DNA of 64,000 nt from contig OW386286.2 of assembly GCA_936432065.2 (NCBI GenBank), positions 79,450,452-79,514,451 on the forward strand, read 5' to 3'. Of this stretch, positions 11,221 through 22,456 are shown piece after piece. How positions within the stretch are numbered: the first letter of the stretch is position 1; each line of letters starts with the position of its first letter. Below the pieces are notes generated by a model. That model saw only the letters and a list, made by a program, of their open reading frames with translations. It made no database searches and was not told the origin of the DNA. Both the position numbers and the translations under genes were made by a program. The DNA comes from Rutpela maculata (Eukaryota > Arthropoda > Insecta > Coleoptera > Cerambycidae).

Positions 11221-12420
11221 ATATTGTTTAGATTACTGGGTATTATGCCTTTACCACATCTATGCATTTGTTCCAGTCTCCTAGAGATCCATACCAAAAC
11301 CAATTTTGACAGTTATCTTTTTTATATTTCTAGACAAAAATGTAAATGAAAAGTGTTGTAATCCTTGAAACACAAGGATAGTAAACTGATGAGCATTTCA
11401 CCACTCAAGAAGTCATCATCGGGAGAGGATTAAAATTGCAACAATACTTAAAAAACTAACATATTTTCGAAGGACTCTGAGTATAACATAGAATGTTCAA
11501 AAAGTATATAAAAAAAAAGATTCGGATGAAAAGTATGTTTACCTCTAGTCATTGTCATATTATGACAATTTGGAATATCCTCGATTTTTTGGACTGGTTT
11601 ATGTTTAAATACGTTAAAGCAATACATTATAAAATAATTCATATTTTTATTTTATTGACCATGTCATTTTATTACCAGATTGTATTGGATTATTCGTTAC
11701 CTACTATATTTTTTAGCTACGCTGATACGGTTGCTAAAATGTTTCGAGTACTATTTGGTTCGTGGGTATTTTATTACGTAATTTATTGACCATTGATTCT
11801 TCTTGAAAATTGGCTTTACAAATCCCAGGCATTTTATTACAAAAGCTATAAATGAAATATTCGAACATTTTTCTCCTCTTGTTATAATACTTTGAAGCAA
11901 ACCAAACACAAGGGTTTGAAATGAACACTGAGCAAAATAATTAAAAAGCTGAAAACCGCACCGTATTCGAAATATTTGTTTTAATAAAATTTTAACAGGA
12001 AATATAATTTGATTTAACATCTATAAACTTTTCACTTTATAGAAATAAAATGAATGTTTCGATGTCTTTTCGCATCAACCATGAAATTTATATGCAGTGA
12101 GGACTTAAGAAGCAAGAAATTATATTTATTTAAGTAATGAAATAGCATCTTGTTAGTAAAATTAAACTATATCAGATTATTATACATACAATCTCACAAG
12201 TGAAGTAAAATACCACAATTAATTTTCATCAGGTTAGTAATATTGAAAAATATTTCCAATAATGGTTTTTTAATCTTGTAGAAACCTACTGGAATCAATT
12301 AAAGTTGCTATTAGCCCATCTATGGAAAAAAGTACCCGGCCCATCTCTCCTCTATCTCCGGTGACTAAATCGGAAATTTTACAATTAAAAAGAAGGGCGA
12401 GCGTAGAGACGTCTTGACTG
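11221..12420. other. AT-rich stretch without recognised genes
   Basis: Short open frames on both strands at 11448-12020 overlap each other and show no family motif. I see no RNA gene or element boundary here. Confidence 0.5.
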
Positions 12421-12434
12421 GGCACGTATGCACA

Positions 12435-12478
12435 GTGAAGCAACGTTCATCGCGGTTAGTACTTGGGGAAACACGACG
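12435..12478 (+). pseudogene. 5S rRNA-like fragment
   Basis: GTGAAGCAACG and GCGGTTAGTACTTGG followed by GGAAACAC match the 3' half of eukaryotic 5S rRNA, which carries AAGCAAC, then GGTCAGTACTTGGATGGGTGACC, then GGGAACACCG. The GATGGGTGACCGCC segment is missing, so the copy is deleted. It may be a dispersed 5S pseudogene or the head of a 5S-derived SINE. Confidence 0.45.
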
Positions 12479-13253
12479 ATCTCGTTCCACCTTCTAGCGG
12501 CTTGTGTATTAGCATATACGCAGAAGCTATGTCATTTCTAGCCGAGAAATATAAAGCTCTCGGTCCCTTGTCTATCAAATGTTAGTTAGGCAAGTAAAAG
12601 ATCCCTACTCTTTGACAGAAAAGAGGACGTCGAAAATTTCCAGATTGGAGTAGCTTGTCTCCTGGCGTCGGTGATAGGTCTTGGTAGAAGAAATAGTCTG
12701 ACATTAGATAATTGAATAAAATAAGAAAAGATGAGAATATATACTTACAATAAGTAATTACTCACAATGAAAACGTCATAATTTTCAAATTAAAATGTAC
12801 TGAAATCTTGGAAGTATTACAATATATTGTGAATATCTATAATATAAAATCCTTGATGTCTGTTAGTAAAAAATGTGCAGAACTTTTTTTAATACTTTCT
12901 GATAATCTACAGACTTAAAATTCCCTACAAATATTCATTCTTTGACACTTAAGCTTGATGAGAAAAATCCGGTAAAATCAATATGGCGGCATTAATAAAT
13001 ATTCGGATGCGGTTGAAGAATAAGTATATTTAATACCAACTTTCCCGATAACAAATGGTTTAAGGTCATTTTTAGGAAGCCATGCAAATTTGAGGATTCG
13101 AACTGTTGAAGCTTTTTCTGAAATCGATTGGAAATGTCTACAATTTCGGCGCGATTTCAGATCGAAAAATGCATAATTCCAGTATTTTAGTCCGTTGCTA
13201 AGAAACTATAAGAAAACAGACCTGAAAAGTTCTGTTGCCAAGCAACGATCAAC

Positions 13254-13317
13254 AAAACCGTACGGGAATGTTACTTTCCCGGCCTAGGCCGGGAAAGTAA
13301 CATTCCCGTACGGTTTT
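13254..13317. repeat. Perfect 64-bp palindrome
   Basis: The sequence from AAAACCGTACGGGAATG to its mirror complement is perfectly symmetrical about GGCCTAGGCC (13281-13290). Its GC content is far above the surroundings. It can form a cruciform. A GTTGCCAAGCAAC motif lies 8 bases upstream. Confidence 0.95.
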
Positions 13318-13472
13318 TTATGTATATTTTAGACAGTAAATAAATACACGCCGACAAACCAACTCACATTAAAATTGCATTTATTAGTAAGCAGTTAGAT
13401 TGTAATGAAGAAATGTTATGCATTAATACAAATTCCTTAATTTATAATAATATTCATTGTGATTTCAGAAAA

Positions 13473-13609
13473 AATAGTATGTGTACTTCGGTGTGAAAGC
13501 ACATTCCCGGACTTCGATGCTTGTTGGCCTCGGCTAGCGCCTCGGCCAACAATTTGCATCGTCGTCCGGGAATGTATTGCTTTCACACCTAAATACACAA
13601 TATACTATT
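13473..13609. repeat. Imperfect 137-bp hairpin with GC-rich core
   Basis: The arms begin AATAGTATGTGTACTTCGGT and carry GTGTGAAAGC and CATTCCCGGAC. The inner core is TTGTTGGCC...GGCCAACAA around TCGGCTAGCGCCTC. The GGGAATGT block is shared with the palindrome at 13254, suggesting one family. Confidence 0.85.
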
Positions 13610-13959
13610 ACCGATGAGATTAGTCAAAGATACCAAGTCTTCATTTGCAAAAGTGGAGAATTATTTGAAAGCTAAGGGATTTTATTCAATATTTGATGAC
13701 CTTAAGTATTCTTAATGGAGCTGTGACTGACTTCATGCTCTATCCAAAGCACACAGAAATAGTGCCATGAAAACGAACTAGAAAATTAGATATATTTACG
13801 AAGTTAATACTGCACCCGGAAAATCTAATTTATTCGTAGTTTTCACTTTTTGCTAAGGCACGATACCTCCCATAGTAATTCAGCCTTAGATGTTGATTGA
13901 CCCAAAAAAGACCCTCGATACCTGATGATTGACCAGTGTCGACTATAGCTTCGTGACTG

Positions 13960-15520
13960 AATATAGATTGTTTAAGGTTTAAGAGGTCGTTTGACCTTAA
14001 ATTGGCCTTTCCTCACCTCGACCTAAAAGATTTTTTGTGAATTACCCCACAACTAATTGTGTCTAGGATTCCAAAAGTTTTTACAAAGCTTGTGGTTTTC
14101 CTGGGAGCTAATTTCCCTATGTCTTCAGGTGTTAATTCCGCCTGTTTCAGGTACTTTAACTTAATGCAGATTAATACCATGCATTCGCAGAGTATATGTT
14201 CTGCAGTCTTAGTTGCAGCATCGCAGTATCTGCATTTATCATCTGCCACGCCCATGTTCTTGAGATCGTATCTCAAGCATAAACTTTATTGTTTGTCTTC
14301 AGCCTGGAGTATCCCCCCCGTAGGACTTTTTCTGTTCCTTTTCCAATTTTTGGATCTCCTCCGTTATGTGTCCCTTAGAGAAGCCACAAAACGGTTAGGC
14401 TCCGAAAAATGGAGCTTCAACCTTTTCCTTGCAAAGCTGTCAGCTAGTTCATTACCTTCTATACCTTGTTTCAGGGATTGTCTGCCTTCCCAGGCAATTT
14501 AGGACTTGAAGGTATAGGACCTGAGAGCCTTTAGTGCTGCCTGGCTACCTGAAAGTATAACATCTGCCCTTTGAATGCCTTTTTTAAGGCATTCCTGGGA
14601 ACACAGATGTATTGCATAGATTTCTTTTTGGAAGATGGTTGGGGTATCGCCAAGGGCTTTAGATAGCCTACATTTAGGCCAGGCGGTGCCCACACCTACC
14701 CCTTCGGCCATCTTAGATTTATCTAAGAAAATGGGTGACTTTTCTCCAACCGCAGTGCTTCGACCCTGCTCGTCTGGCGCCTCTCAATCAGTAAATCAGA
14801 CGAGCAGTCAAAGTCATGCTTGACTGATATTGAGTCAGTCATGGATTCAAATTGGATTAGCTACAGAATTCTTAATTGACCAACCAGGTCGCCTGAACCG
14901 AATTTGAGTGCCTGATGCAGCCTTAGGGCATTAAGTGCTGCTTCCTTCCTCACATGCAAATGCAGAGGAAGTAGGTCCAGCTTTGCCTTCATAGCTGCTG
15001 TGAGACATGAGCACATTGCACCTGTAATCCCTAGACAGGCAAGGCATTGCAATTTCTGCAACTTTCCTGCTAGTATTTCTTCTGATTTTGACCACTATAC
15101 ACATAATACGTAGGTCGCTATGGATCTGACAATCCAAAGGTAGAACCAGTGTGTCATTTTCGGCTTCAAATCCCAAGTCTTACTAAACAGCTTACGGCAT
15201 GTCCAGATAGCCGTGCTTGCTTCTGTAAGTGCCCTTTCCAGGTAAGTTGTTAGTCCAGAATTATTCCTAAATACTTCACTTTACTGGAAAGATTCAATAC
15301 TGTTCCATTTAACATATTTAGTTTTCTCCTTTTGGTGAATGGAACAGTACCTATTTTGCTCGGATTGACACTAAACCTCCCTGACGAACACCATTTAGAT
15401 ATTATGTTTAAGGCAATTTGCATGAAGATTGAGATCATTCCCTCACCCCTGCCTCTCACAGTAATGACCAGGTCATCAGCGTAGCCCTGAATGTTGAAGC
15501 AAGAATTGCTCAACTAATGG
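13960..15520 (-). pseudogene. Decayed RNase H-type non-LTR retrotransposon, 3' part
   Basis: On the minus strand the order is an RT catalytic block (GYADDLVITVRGRG, then TVLNLSSKVKYLGIILD) at 15250-15513; a connection region near 14861-15176; an RNase H block (MAEGVGVGTAW, then FQKEIYAIHLCSQECL and SGSQAALKALRS) at 14499-14711; and a C-terminal zinc-like motif (CRYCDAATKTAEHILCEC) at 14013-14276. The element is cut at the RT and broken by many stops and shifts. RNase H places it in an I/LOA/Outcast-type clade. A sister fragment lies at 29035-29410. Confidence 0.8.
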
Positions 15521-16814
15521 AGGAGATCGTCGACTACCGTTGACCAAAGCGTTGACCAAAGACTGCGTGACTAATAGTATCGATGTTTTCTGGAGTTCCA
15601 TCGTGACTATATATTTTGTCCCTTCTTTCCACTTTATTCTAACATTCTTCTCGTAGTGTATGTATGGTCGCCCGTTAATCTTCCTTTAGTAAATATTGTC
15701 TATCAGTTTGGCAGTTTTTAGGTGTGTTTTTCTAGTTGTTCGAGCAGAAATTTTGCGTTATATTATTGTCCTATGTCGCAGAGTATTGTTCTTCTATAAT
15801 CATCTACACTCTGTGGTGAGTTGATTTTAGGTATTTATATGGTTGTGTTCCATTACGTATATAGAGGTGTGATTTCCATCCATGCTCTGGTGATAATTTC
15901 TAAGGTTTGCTCTTTTAGCCTTTTCGGTATATAGCACATTTGTTCATGGTTTATTTTGTCTATTCTAGGTGCAGTATTTCTTTTTGCCTCATGGCACCAT
16001 TATTGCATTTATTTTTGAGATGTGAGAAAAAGAATCCCAAAAAACCGCTAGACCCTGAAAATATACTTTTTTTGCATTTTGAAATGTTTTGTCATTTATA
16101 CTATTTTCGTGTGAGCACTTTTTTGGGGCACATTGTATCTACAGAATAGTAATATTTGATCACTGTACAAGTTCAAACGAAACAAAGTTATTTTATTCTT
16201 GTTAACTTACCTGAACTTTGAAACTTTGAGGCGATGAAAATTTAATAAGAAATATTACCTACAATACATCAAGCAAAGTCGATAAGTTTTAACTACGCCA
16301 TTATAGACGAATCTGAAATTACAATGGAGAAACATTTCACATAAAATTCAAAGTTTAAAAATTAATTGACATTTTTTCCTGCCTTCTTTTAAAATATTAA
16401 CATGTCAGCAAGTTAATGTTTTACACTGTAGTATGTAATTTGTTGATAAATACAGACCATTTAAATAAGAACAAATACAAATATAACAATAACATTGTGC
16501 ATGTTATATGTATGTACTCAGAATCTTTATTAAAAAATTGGATGAAGTGCCTTTCCAAAGCTTCTTGATAAAGATATATTCCCCGTGGGTTCGAGTATCA
16601 TAAAAATCAGAACACTTTCTGGTTGACAGAGTTATTTGTGGTGAGTAGTATAATTTGCTTAGCAAAATCGGTATGAGAATGCTTAATTTATTTAGCTTTT
16701 AAAACGTCTTAGGATAATCATTTTATTATATTAGACTACCAAGACGACACTTGCAGTAATATTCAGATAAGTCGGGGATGTTCATCTAGTATTTTTTTAC
16801 ATAGTCTATTTCTC
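15521..16814. other. Stretch without recognised genes
   Basis: Open frames here are short and have no motif I recognise. The segment 15530-15960 has a slightly richer composition and may be LINE remains, but I cannot place it. Confidence 0.4.
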
Positions 16815-17594
16815 ACCGGTCGAATCTCGAACGCGATTATCCGTAATTTCCTCTATACCAGGAGAGCCAAACGTAGTGGAGAGTTCCTACTACGTCCATC
16901 CCTTTCCGTTACGAAAATAATGTGTATCTCATCAATATAAATCGACAACGGCTATTGTTAGCGTTATGTCGTGTCGTGTCGTGCGTTTGTCATCGAATAA
17001 CAACAAATCGATGACGACGACGACGATTACGATAACGGTATCTCGTATCACCGACAAGACGAATCCCCAAGTTGAGGGCTGAGTCTCAATAGATCGTAGC
17101 GTGGAAACTGCTCTACCGAGCACAACAACCTGCCAGGTACATAAGTCATCTACAGATAATTCCAAGTTCTACATCGAAACGTTTGTGCAACCCATGACCG
17201 GCCGTCAACAAGTGTTAAGTTCAGATTGGACACGGCAAGGATCGATCCCACCCTCGACCATCAATATCGACGGCGAATAAGGCTAATGCGACGATCGTAG
17301 CGAACCGCGACCGCCTAGTAAAGTCACATTGGTTTATGCCTTTCGACTCCCGGAACTCCAAGAGATATCGTTACCACCTTCGACTAGAAAGGATAAAGCC
17401 TTAGAGGCGCTCACGAATAATCCCACTGATGGTAGCTTTACGCCACCGCCCGCTCGAGTGAGTGCGTGAACCAAATGTCCGAACCTGCGGTTCCTCTCGT
17501 ACTGAGTAGGATTACTATCGCAACGACGAGTTATCAGTAGGGTAAAACTAATCTGTCTCACGTCGGTCTAAATCCAACTCACGTTCCCTATTAG
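16815..17594 (-). rRNA. 28S rRNA 3'-terminal fragment, probable pseudogene
   Basis: The complement carries unmistakable 28S landmarks: AATAGGGAACGTGAG, GTTAGTTTTACCCTACTGAT with one change, the sarcin/ricin loop AGTACGAGAGGAACC (antisense near 17490-17503), GACATTTGGTTCA, and AAGCTACCATC...GTGGGATTAT then GCGCCTCTAAGG. The fragment starts abruptly at 17594 and runs toward the 28S 3' end near 16815. Positions that are nearly invariant elsewhere are changed (for example GCTGGGTTTAG reads GTTGGATTTAG, and CTGCTCAG reads CTACTCAG), mostly G-to-A or C-to-T, so it is likely a decayed, non-functional copy outside the rDNA array. Confidence 0.85.
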
Positions 17595-17669
17595 CCATTA
17601 AGAAAACCTGTGGAGGTATTTACTCAAAACATCCCTCTTTATTTAGCACCTTTTATTCATTATCTTTTA

Positions 17670-18460
17670 TGTAGGGTGACTTCGCTGAATATATTTTTTT
17701 TAATTAAAAGTATATCAGGTTTTGTTTCTGACAATATAATAGTGACAATTACATTCTAATTATTTTACTCCGTCGTTTCTTGCTTAATTATTTTTTTAGA
17801 GTGACAATCCTGTATACTTTCACTAAAATTATAACAGGTTTCCTCCTCGGTAATAGTATCAACTACATTTCAAATATTATTTTCCACCGTCGCGTCGCAT
17901 CGGTTCAATTTTCTTTTTAGAATAACCACCATGTATTTTTTTAACTAACAGTATATAATTTTTTCTTCCCTGGCAGTGGTGACAAATGCAATCTAGAAAT
18001 TATGTTCCTCGGTCGTTTCTCCATTATTTTTTAGAGTGACCACCCTTTATATTTTTATACCTACAAAATATATGTTAGAGTTCTCTTCGGTAATAATTTT
18101 GGCTACATTCCAAATATTCAATTCATTCTAGAATGACCACCTGTACATTCCTTTTAACTGAGAGTATATAAATTTTTCTTTCTACCAAGAGTTACAACTG
18201 CTTTTCAACTAATATTTTCATGCTTAATTATTTTCTGTATTAGTTCCTATATCACTAAAATTTTATCAGGTTTCCTCCTTGGTAATAATACCAACTTTAT
18301 TTTAAATATTATTTTCCACAGTCGTTCCTTAATTAATTATTGTTAGGGTGACCACCTTACTAAATTAATAGCAGGTTTCTTTTTTTTTATTAACTCTATT
18401 TCTAAGAGTGTTAACCCTATATATTTTTGACTAAAAATTGTGCTAGCAAATATGATGTCT
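17670..18460. repeat. Degenerate satellite, unit about 115-130 bp
   Basis: Blocks like TTTTTAGAGTGACCACCCT followed by GTATATTTTTAACTAA, then a GTTTTCTCCTCGGTAATAAT type and a CAAATATTATTTTCCACCGT type, recur about seven times (near 17674, 17801, 17919, 18036, 18132, 18347, 18407). Units differ a lot. It directly adjoins the 28S fragment. Confidence 0.7.
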
Positions 18461-18484
18461 CTTCCTCAGGCTATTTTGTAGATA

Positions 18485-18510
18485 GAGACAGACAGACAGA
18501 CAGACAGACT
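18485..18510. repeat. (GACA)n microsatellite
   Basis: About six GACA units. It has no HINE-like flank on either side, so it is probably independent. Confidence 0.8.
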
Positions 18511-18639
18511 GATGAAATTGAATTTGATTTTCATAATCTACATAATCTGAAATATCAAAATACGAAAAAATCTCAGGAGTGATTTTTTCACGATTATAAT
18601 ACTTCGAGAAGCGAGGGAAGTAAAAGGTAGATGTAGGTC

Positions 18640-19690
18640 GCAAAAAGATCTTGAACTTTAGTTTAGTTCGATGGCTGTTACCGGCCTAGTCCTTATTATG
18701 GTTCTATTTCGTCAGAAGGTCTCGTCCAGTTTTATTAAAAAAAAATTCTCCAAGCCTATGAGCTGTAGTCCCTACGTTATGTGAAGTTCTTCATTTGTCA
18801 AGTTGCTCTCCACTACTAGTTTCTTTAATAACATGAAACTAGTTCCACCCTGTATATTATACGTACCCTAATCCAATTCATGCCATTTTGGGCATATTCT
18901 TTAGTGGAAACATGTTTGCTGCAGTAAACTTACTTTGAGACGTTCATATTGTAACTATCTTTCCTAGAATTTGGGAATTACTGGCATAGTTAGCTGGAGT
19001 GAATTTACTTCGTGATATGGAAATGAGTGAAACATAAACTTCTTTCCATTTAAGATCCCTGTTTATACTCTTCCCACCACTTTCTCTCACGTTCCTGATA
19101 TTCGTCCATATTCCCACTACCTTCCCCTCCCTTCTCACGACCTCTCAAACTTCCCAACTTCCTCCCCTACCCTCACACTATTTTCGTATATCTTTCTTGT
19201 TATCTCCACCCCTCGCCAACATCGTCAGCCGCAAATTTCGTTTCCCGGCGGGAAACAGTATTACTTAAAATTATACGATATTTAAAGTTTCAGATGAATG
19301 CGATATCGAAATATACGACTTTTAAAGAGAGAATTGGAAGCGCGTGACGTCAGAGAATAGTAATATAAATCGGTGAAAATAGTTGATAAACTGAAATTCT
19401 CCACAAACACGCATACGTTTCAAAACACACTGCTTGAGTTAACGAACGATTTGTCATATTGTAAAACTATAATAACGCGCACCAAGTCCAGACGGTGTGC
19501 CAGCGCAGACGATAAAAGCGACAGTAAACGCCTGTCCACAGCTAATGTTGAATATATAAACTACTGCTTGAGAACTGGTGTCTTTTGGAAGACAAATTGA
19601 CACTCGTGTACAATTCCATAGCTGCATCAATTCTTCAGAACCGTCAACCTGGGGTACTTAAAAATGTTGCAAGTTTGCCGAAATAAACTC
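18640..19690. other. No recognised gene; one open frame at 19373-19600
   Basis: The plus frame at 19373-19600 (75 codons) shows no motif I know. CACCCTGTATATTATA at 18848-18863 resembles the end of a mariner-type MITE, but I could not find its partner. Confidence 0.35.
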
Positions 19691-19695
19691 GTAAA

Positions 19696-20446
19696 AAAAC
19701 CGCTGCCCAAGGAATCACTACTTCCACATCCAGATTCTCTATCCATTTCACTCACAACGAAAAAACTTTGTATGTGAAAATAATTGTTTATGGAACTTTA
19801 ATAATGTAATATTTGAAATCCTCTACCCCAAAAACCCATAAAACGATACCCCACATCGGTAGTGGGGAGGGGGGTGGTGATAGGGGGGGTGATAGTGGGG
19901 GTGGATGAAATAAAAAAAATATTTTGGGGTTTCTGGTTCCTGTACATACACTAAATCACATTTTTTTTTCATCCCCTTTAATAAGGGGGTGGGGGTGGTA
20001 ATAGGGGTGGCTAATGCCAAAAATTTTTTTGAAACCTTAGCTTCTCTTGTATATACTAAATACCAATTTTATGGACTCTTACCTGCTTGATTGACCTATT
20101 TACCCCAAATTTATCAATTTACCCTTCGACGGAACAAGATGAAAATATAATCTAGTTCTAGATCTCATTAAAGTACATATGTGTACCAAATTTCAAGTCA
20201 ATATCTTAAACGGTTCCAGAGTAAACGTGCGCACAAAAAAAAGTTACAGACAGACCGACAGACAGACAGACCGACAGACAGACAGACCGACAGACAGACA
20301 GACCGACAGACAGACACACAGGCAGAATTTTTTTTTCGCTCAAACTTAAAATCTCGACGTTCCATGACATTTTAAGCCTGTTTGGACAATAAAAATTTCT
20401 AAAAATTTTTTTGTCGTTACTATACTTCCACTGGACGTGGAAGTAA
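19696..20446 (+). mobile_element. HINE, copy 2
   Basis: The ends are the same as copy 1: AAAACCGCTGCCCAAGG at the left and CTTCCACTGGACGTGGAAGT plus AA at the right. The internal microsatellite of CAGA and CCGA units is long here (20246-20325). G-rich tracts at 19858-19910 and 19985-20010. Frames inside it are not genes. Confidence 0.75.
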
Positions 20447-20749
20447 TAATATTTAAACTCAATTTTAGACAGCCTACAGAACTATTTACAAAGATACAAA
20501 TTTAATAAATATTCCAAATGTGTACACTGTATATCATTATATGTCTTAAAAGTGTACATTATTTTCTCTTGTCTCTAATGCAACGAAGCAATTTTTCTAG
20601 GCCAAATTGCATCCGCCAAATGTTATTAATTATGTATGATTTTTTGTTATATTACCTGTGAAAACTTTCAAGATCTGATACTTCTATTAATTGTTACAAT
20701 TTAACATAGTATTTGCTAGGAAAGAACCGTTATTTGTTTAATCCATTTT

Positions 20750-21750
20750 TAAAAAACGCGCATTTATTCTCACGTCGGGTCTACGTCACTAGTTACCCAC
20801 GCGCATTATCTCTCCCACGTTTTCCGTCGCCGGGGTAATATTGGACTAGCTACCAGTTGGAGCTAACAACAAGCATTAAGTTTCTAATGAGCTCCACTCC
20901 AGACCAGACGTGCCGCGAAAGGATCCTGAAGTAAATAAATATAATAGAAATTTTTCTAAGACCGGAAAAACCGAAAATAGTGACAAAGTCCAGAAAATCG
21001 TTGTGAAAAATTCACAAGTACCATCTACGTCACCGTCTACAAATATGCACCGTGCCTGCACAGATCTTCCACTCTACCTGTATACTGGGAAAGGAGAGCT
21101 AGAAGTTGAACCCGAAACAGTGAGTCAGTCTGGACCGACCGACCGCTCAAGACGTGCTCTACCAGAACCAGTAAGTAACTTTGATGAAGGAGCCCTGCCC
21201 GCCGTGCAAGTATTCGTATTCCGAAAAATTCTAAGTCGCGCTTACGTAAGCTTGTTTTGTTGCCCCATCACCGCCAGTTATTCTACACTGTTACCTGTAC
21301 ATACCATCATTAACGTCATACCGCCGCTTTGCTTACGTCTGCCATTGTAACATCAGTGTAGCTCCAACCATAACTTCACCGCAGCATAAACCTTAATCGT
21401 CATTGTACCATAGCTTGGTTTTCTATATTTTGGTTTTCTTTATATACTTAGTTTGTTTAGATGTAAATAGCATTTCTTATTATTGTAGATTATAGGAAAT
21501 AAATCTTTTCTTCCGAATTGTGCGTTTTACTTCTGTATGTGTGGAAGTTTAATTTTCCCCATTTTGACCCACTGGAATTTACCGTTTCTCCACTGTAGTT
21601 ACGCCAGCTACTGTACAGGCTGTTTGAAGTACGTGGTGTTTCCCAAGTAATATAGGAAACTGGCGCCCGAGCAACCGAACCATAAAGACTGGCGTTGCTA
21701 AGGTGCCAAAAGTACTGGTCTCGGCCTCACCGAAAGGTATGTCATACTAA
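20750..21750 (+). mobile_element. Possible LTR with adjoining primer-binding site
   Basis: TGGCGCCCGAGC at 21661 follows TAATATAGGAAAC and looks like a retrovirus/Gypsy-type primer-binding site right after an LTR end. AATAAA at 21498-21503 would be the R-region polyadenylation signal. The frame 20910-21350 (146 codons) in the putative LTR or leader has no motif I recognise. I see no matching second LTR, so this would be a lone 5' end. Confidence 0.3.
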
Positions 21751-21759
21751 GAAAACTCA

Positions 21760-21925
21760 GTGATCATGAACACTTTGCTCAAGCCAACTTTGAAAACCTT
21801 TCCGTAATTCCTGAGTATTCTAGAAAAGCTAGCCTAAAATTTTTCACATTTTGTGGCCCTAAACTTTATAAATTGATTCCTCCTAATACAAATAAAAATG
21901 GTAATAAAAGAAATTTTTTTAAATA
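21760..21925 (+). pseudogene. C-terminal fragment of a non-LTR element
   Basis: EYSRKASLKFFTFCGPKLYK then LIPPNTNKNGNKRNFFK and a stop resemble the last residues of CR1/RTE-like ORF2 proteins (the FGPKLYN...LP block). It is short and 5' truncated. Confidence 0.45.
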
Positions 21926-22041
21926 AGTCAAAGTCAAAATAAATATCTTGCATTTTTACTTACATCACTATTAAATAACATTATTTTTGGTATTTATCAG
22001 ATAACTTTCAAAAAAAATCATTCGTTCTATTCATATACTAT

Positions 22042-22445
22042 TGTAACGTGTTTCCACCCTTAGGAAACTACCCCTTGCAAATTCCGTGGGTTCCAAAAAT
22101 TATAACAAGAGATGTCCACTAACACACTTTATTTAATAATTTACTGGTTACTTCACAATACTGATTATTTACTTAAATGCACTTTACTGACTAAAAATAA
22201 CAATGTTTATCACTTTGTACTCTTAACCTCACTTGTCCATCAAACTTCAAAACTTTCTATACTTTCTGAACTACTGGTCTTTTATACCTAAAAATGACAG
22301 ATCTCGATTGTTCTGTGATGACGCCACCATTCTCTAGATAATTCCAGATGTCACTTTAGAACTAACTTCTGGTTGGTTCTTTCTCGAGTAGGTGCAAATA
22401 CATCTGAATTAATTGAATTCATTCTAGGGGTGGCAACACATCACA
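22042..22445 (-). repeat. 3' LTR of the Gypsy-type element
   Basis: 404 bp. Matches 25477-25880 except for about seven substitutions. The plus-strand-left LTR is the 3' one because the coding strand is minus. Confidence 0.9.
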
Positions 22446-22456
22446 CTACCCCCTCC

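Noticed and set aside
16932..17561. Minus-strand frames of 75-77 codons
   Set aside because: They lie in the 28S rRNA fragment.
20241..20325. CRISPR-like spacing of CAGACAGACCGA units
   Set aside because: A simple microsatellite without unique spacers, in a eukaryotic repeat.
19823..20375. Frames with DRQTDRQTD or PPHYHPPP runs
   Set aside because: Translations of the HINE microsatellite and G/C tracts; the same frames recur in other HINE copies.
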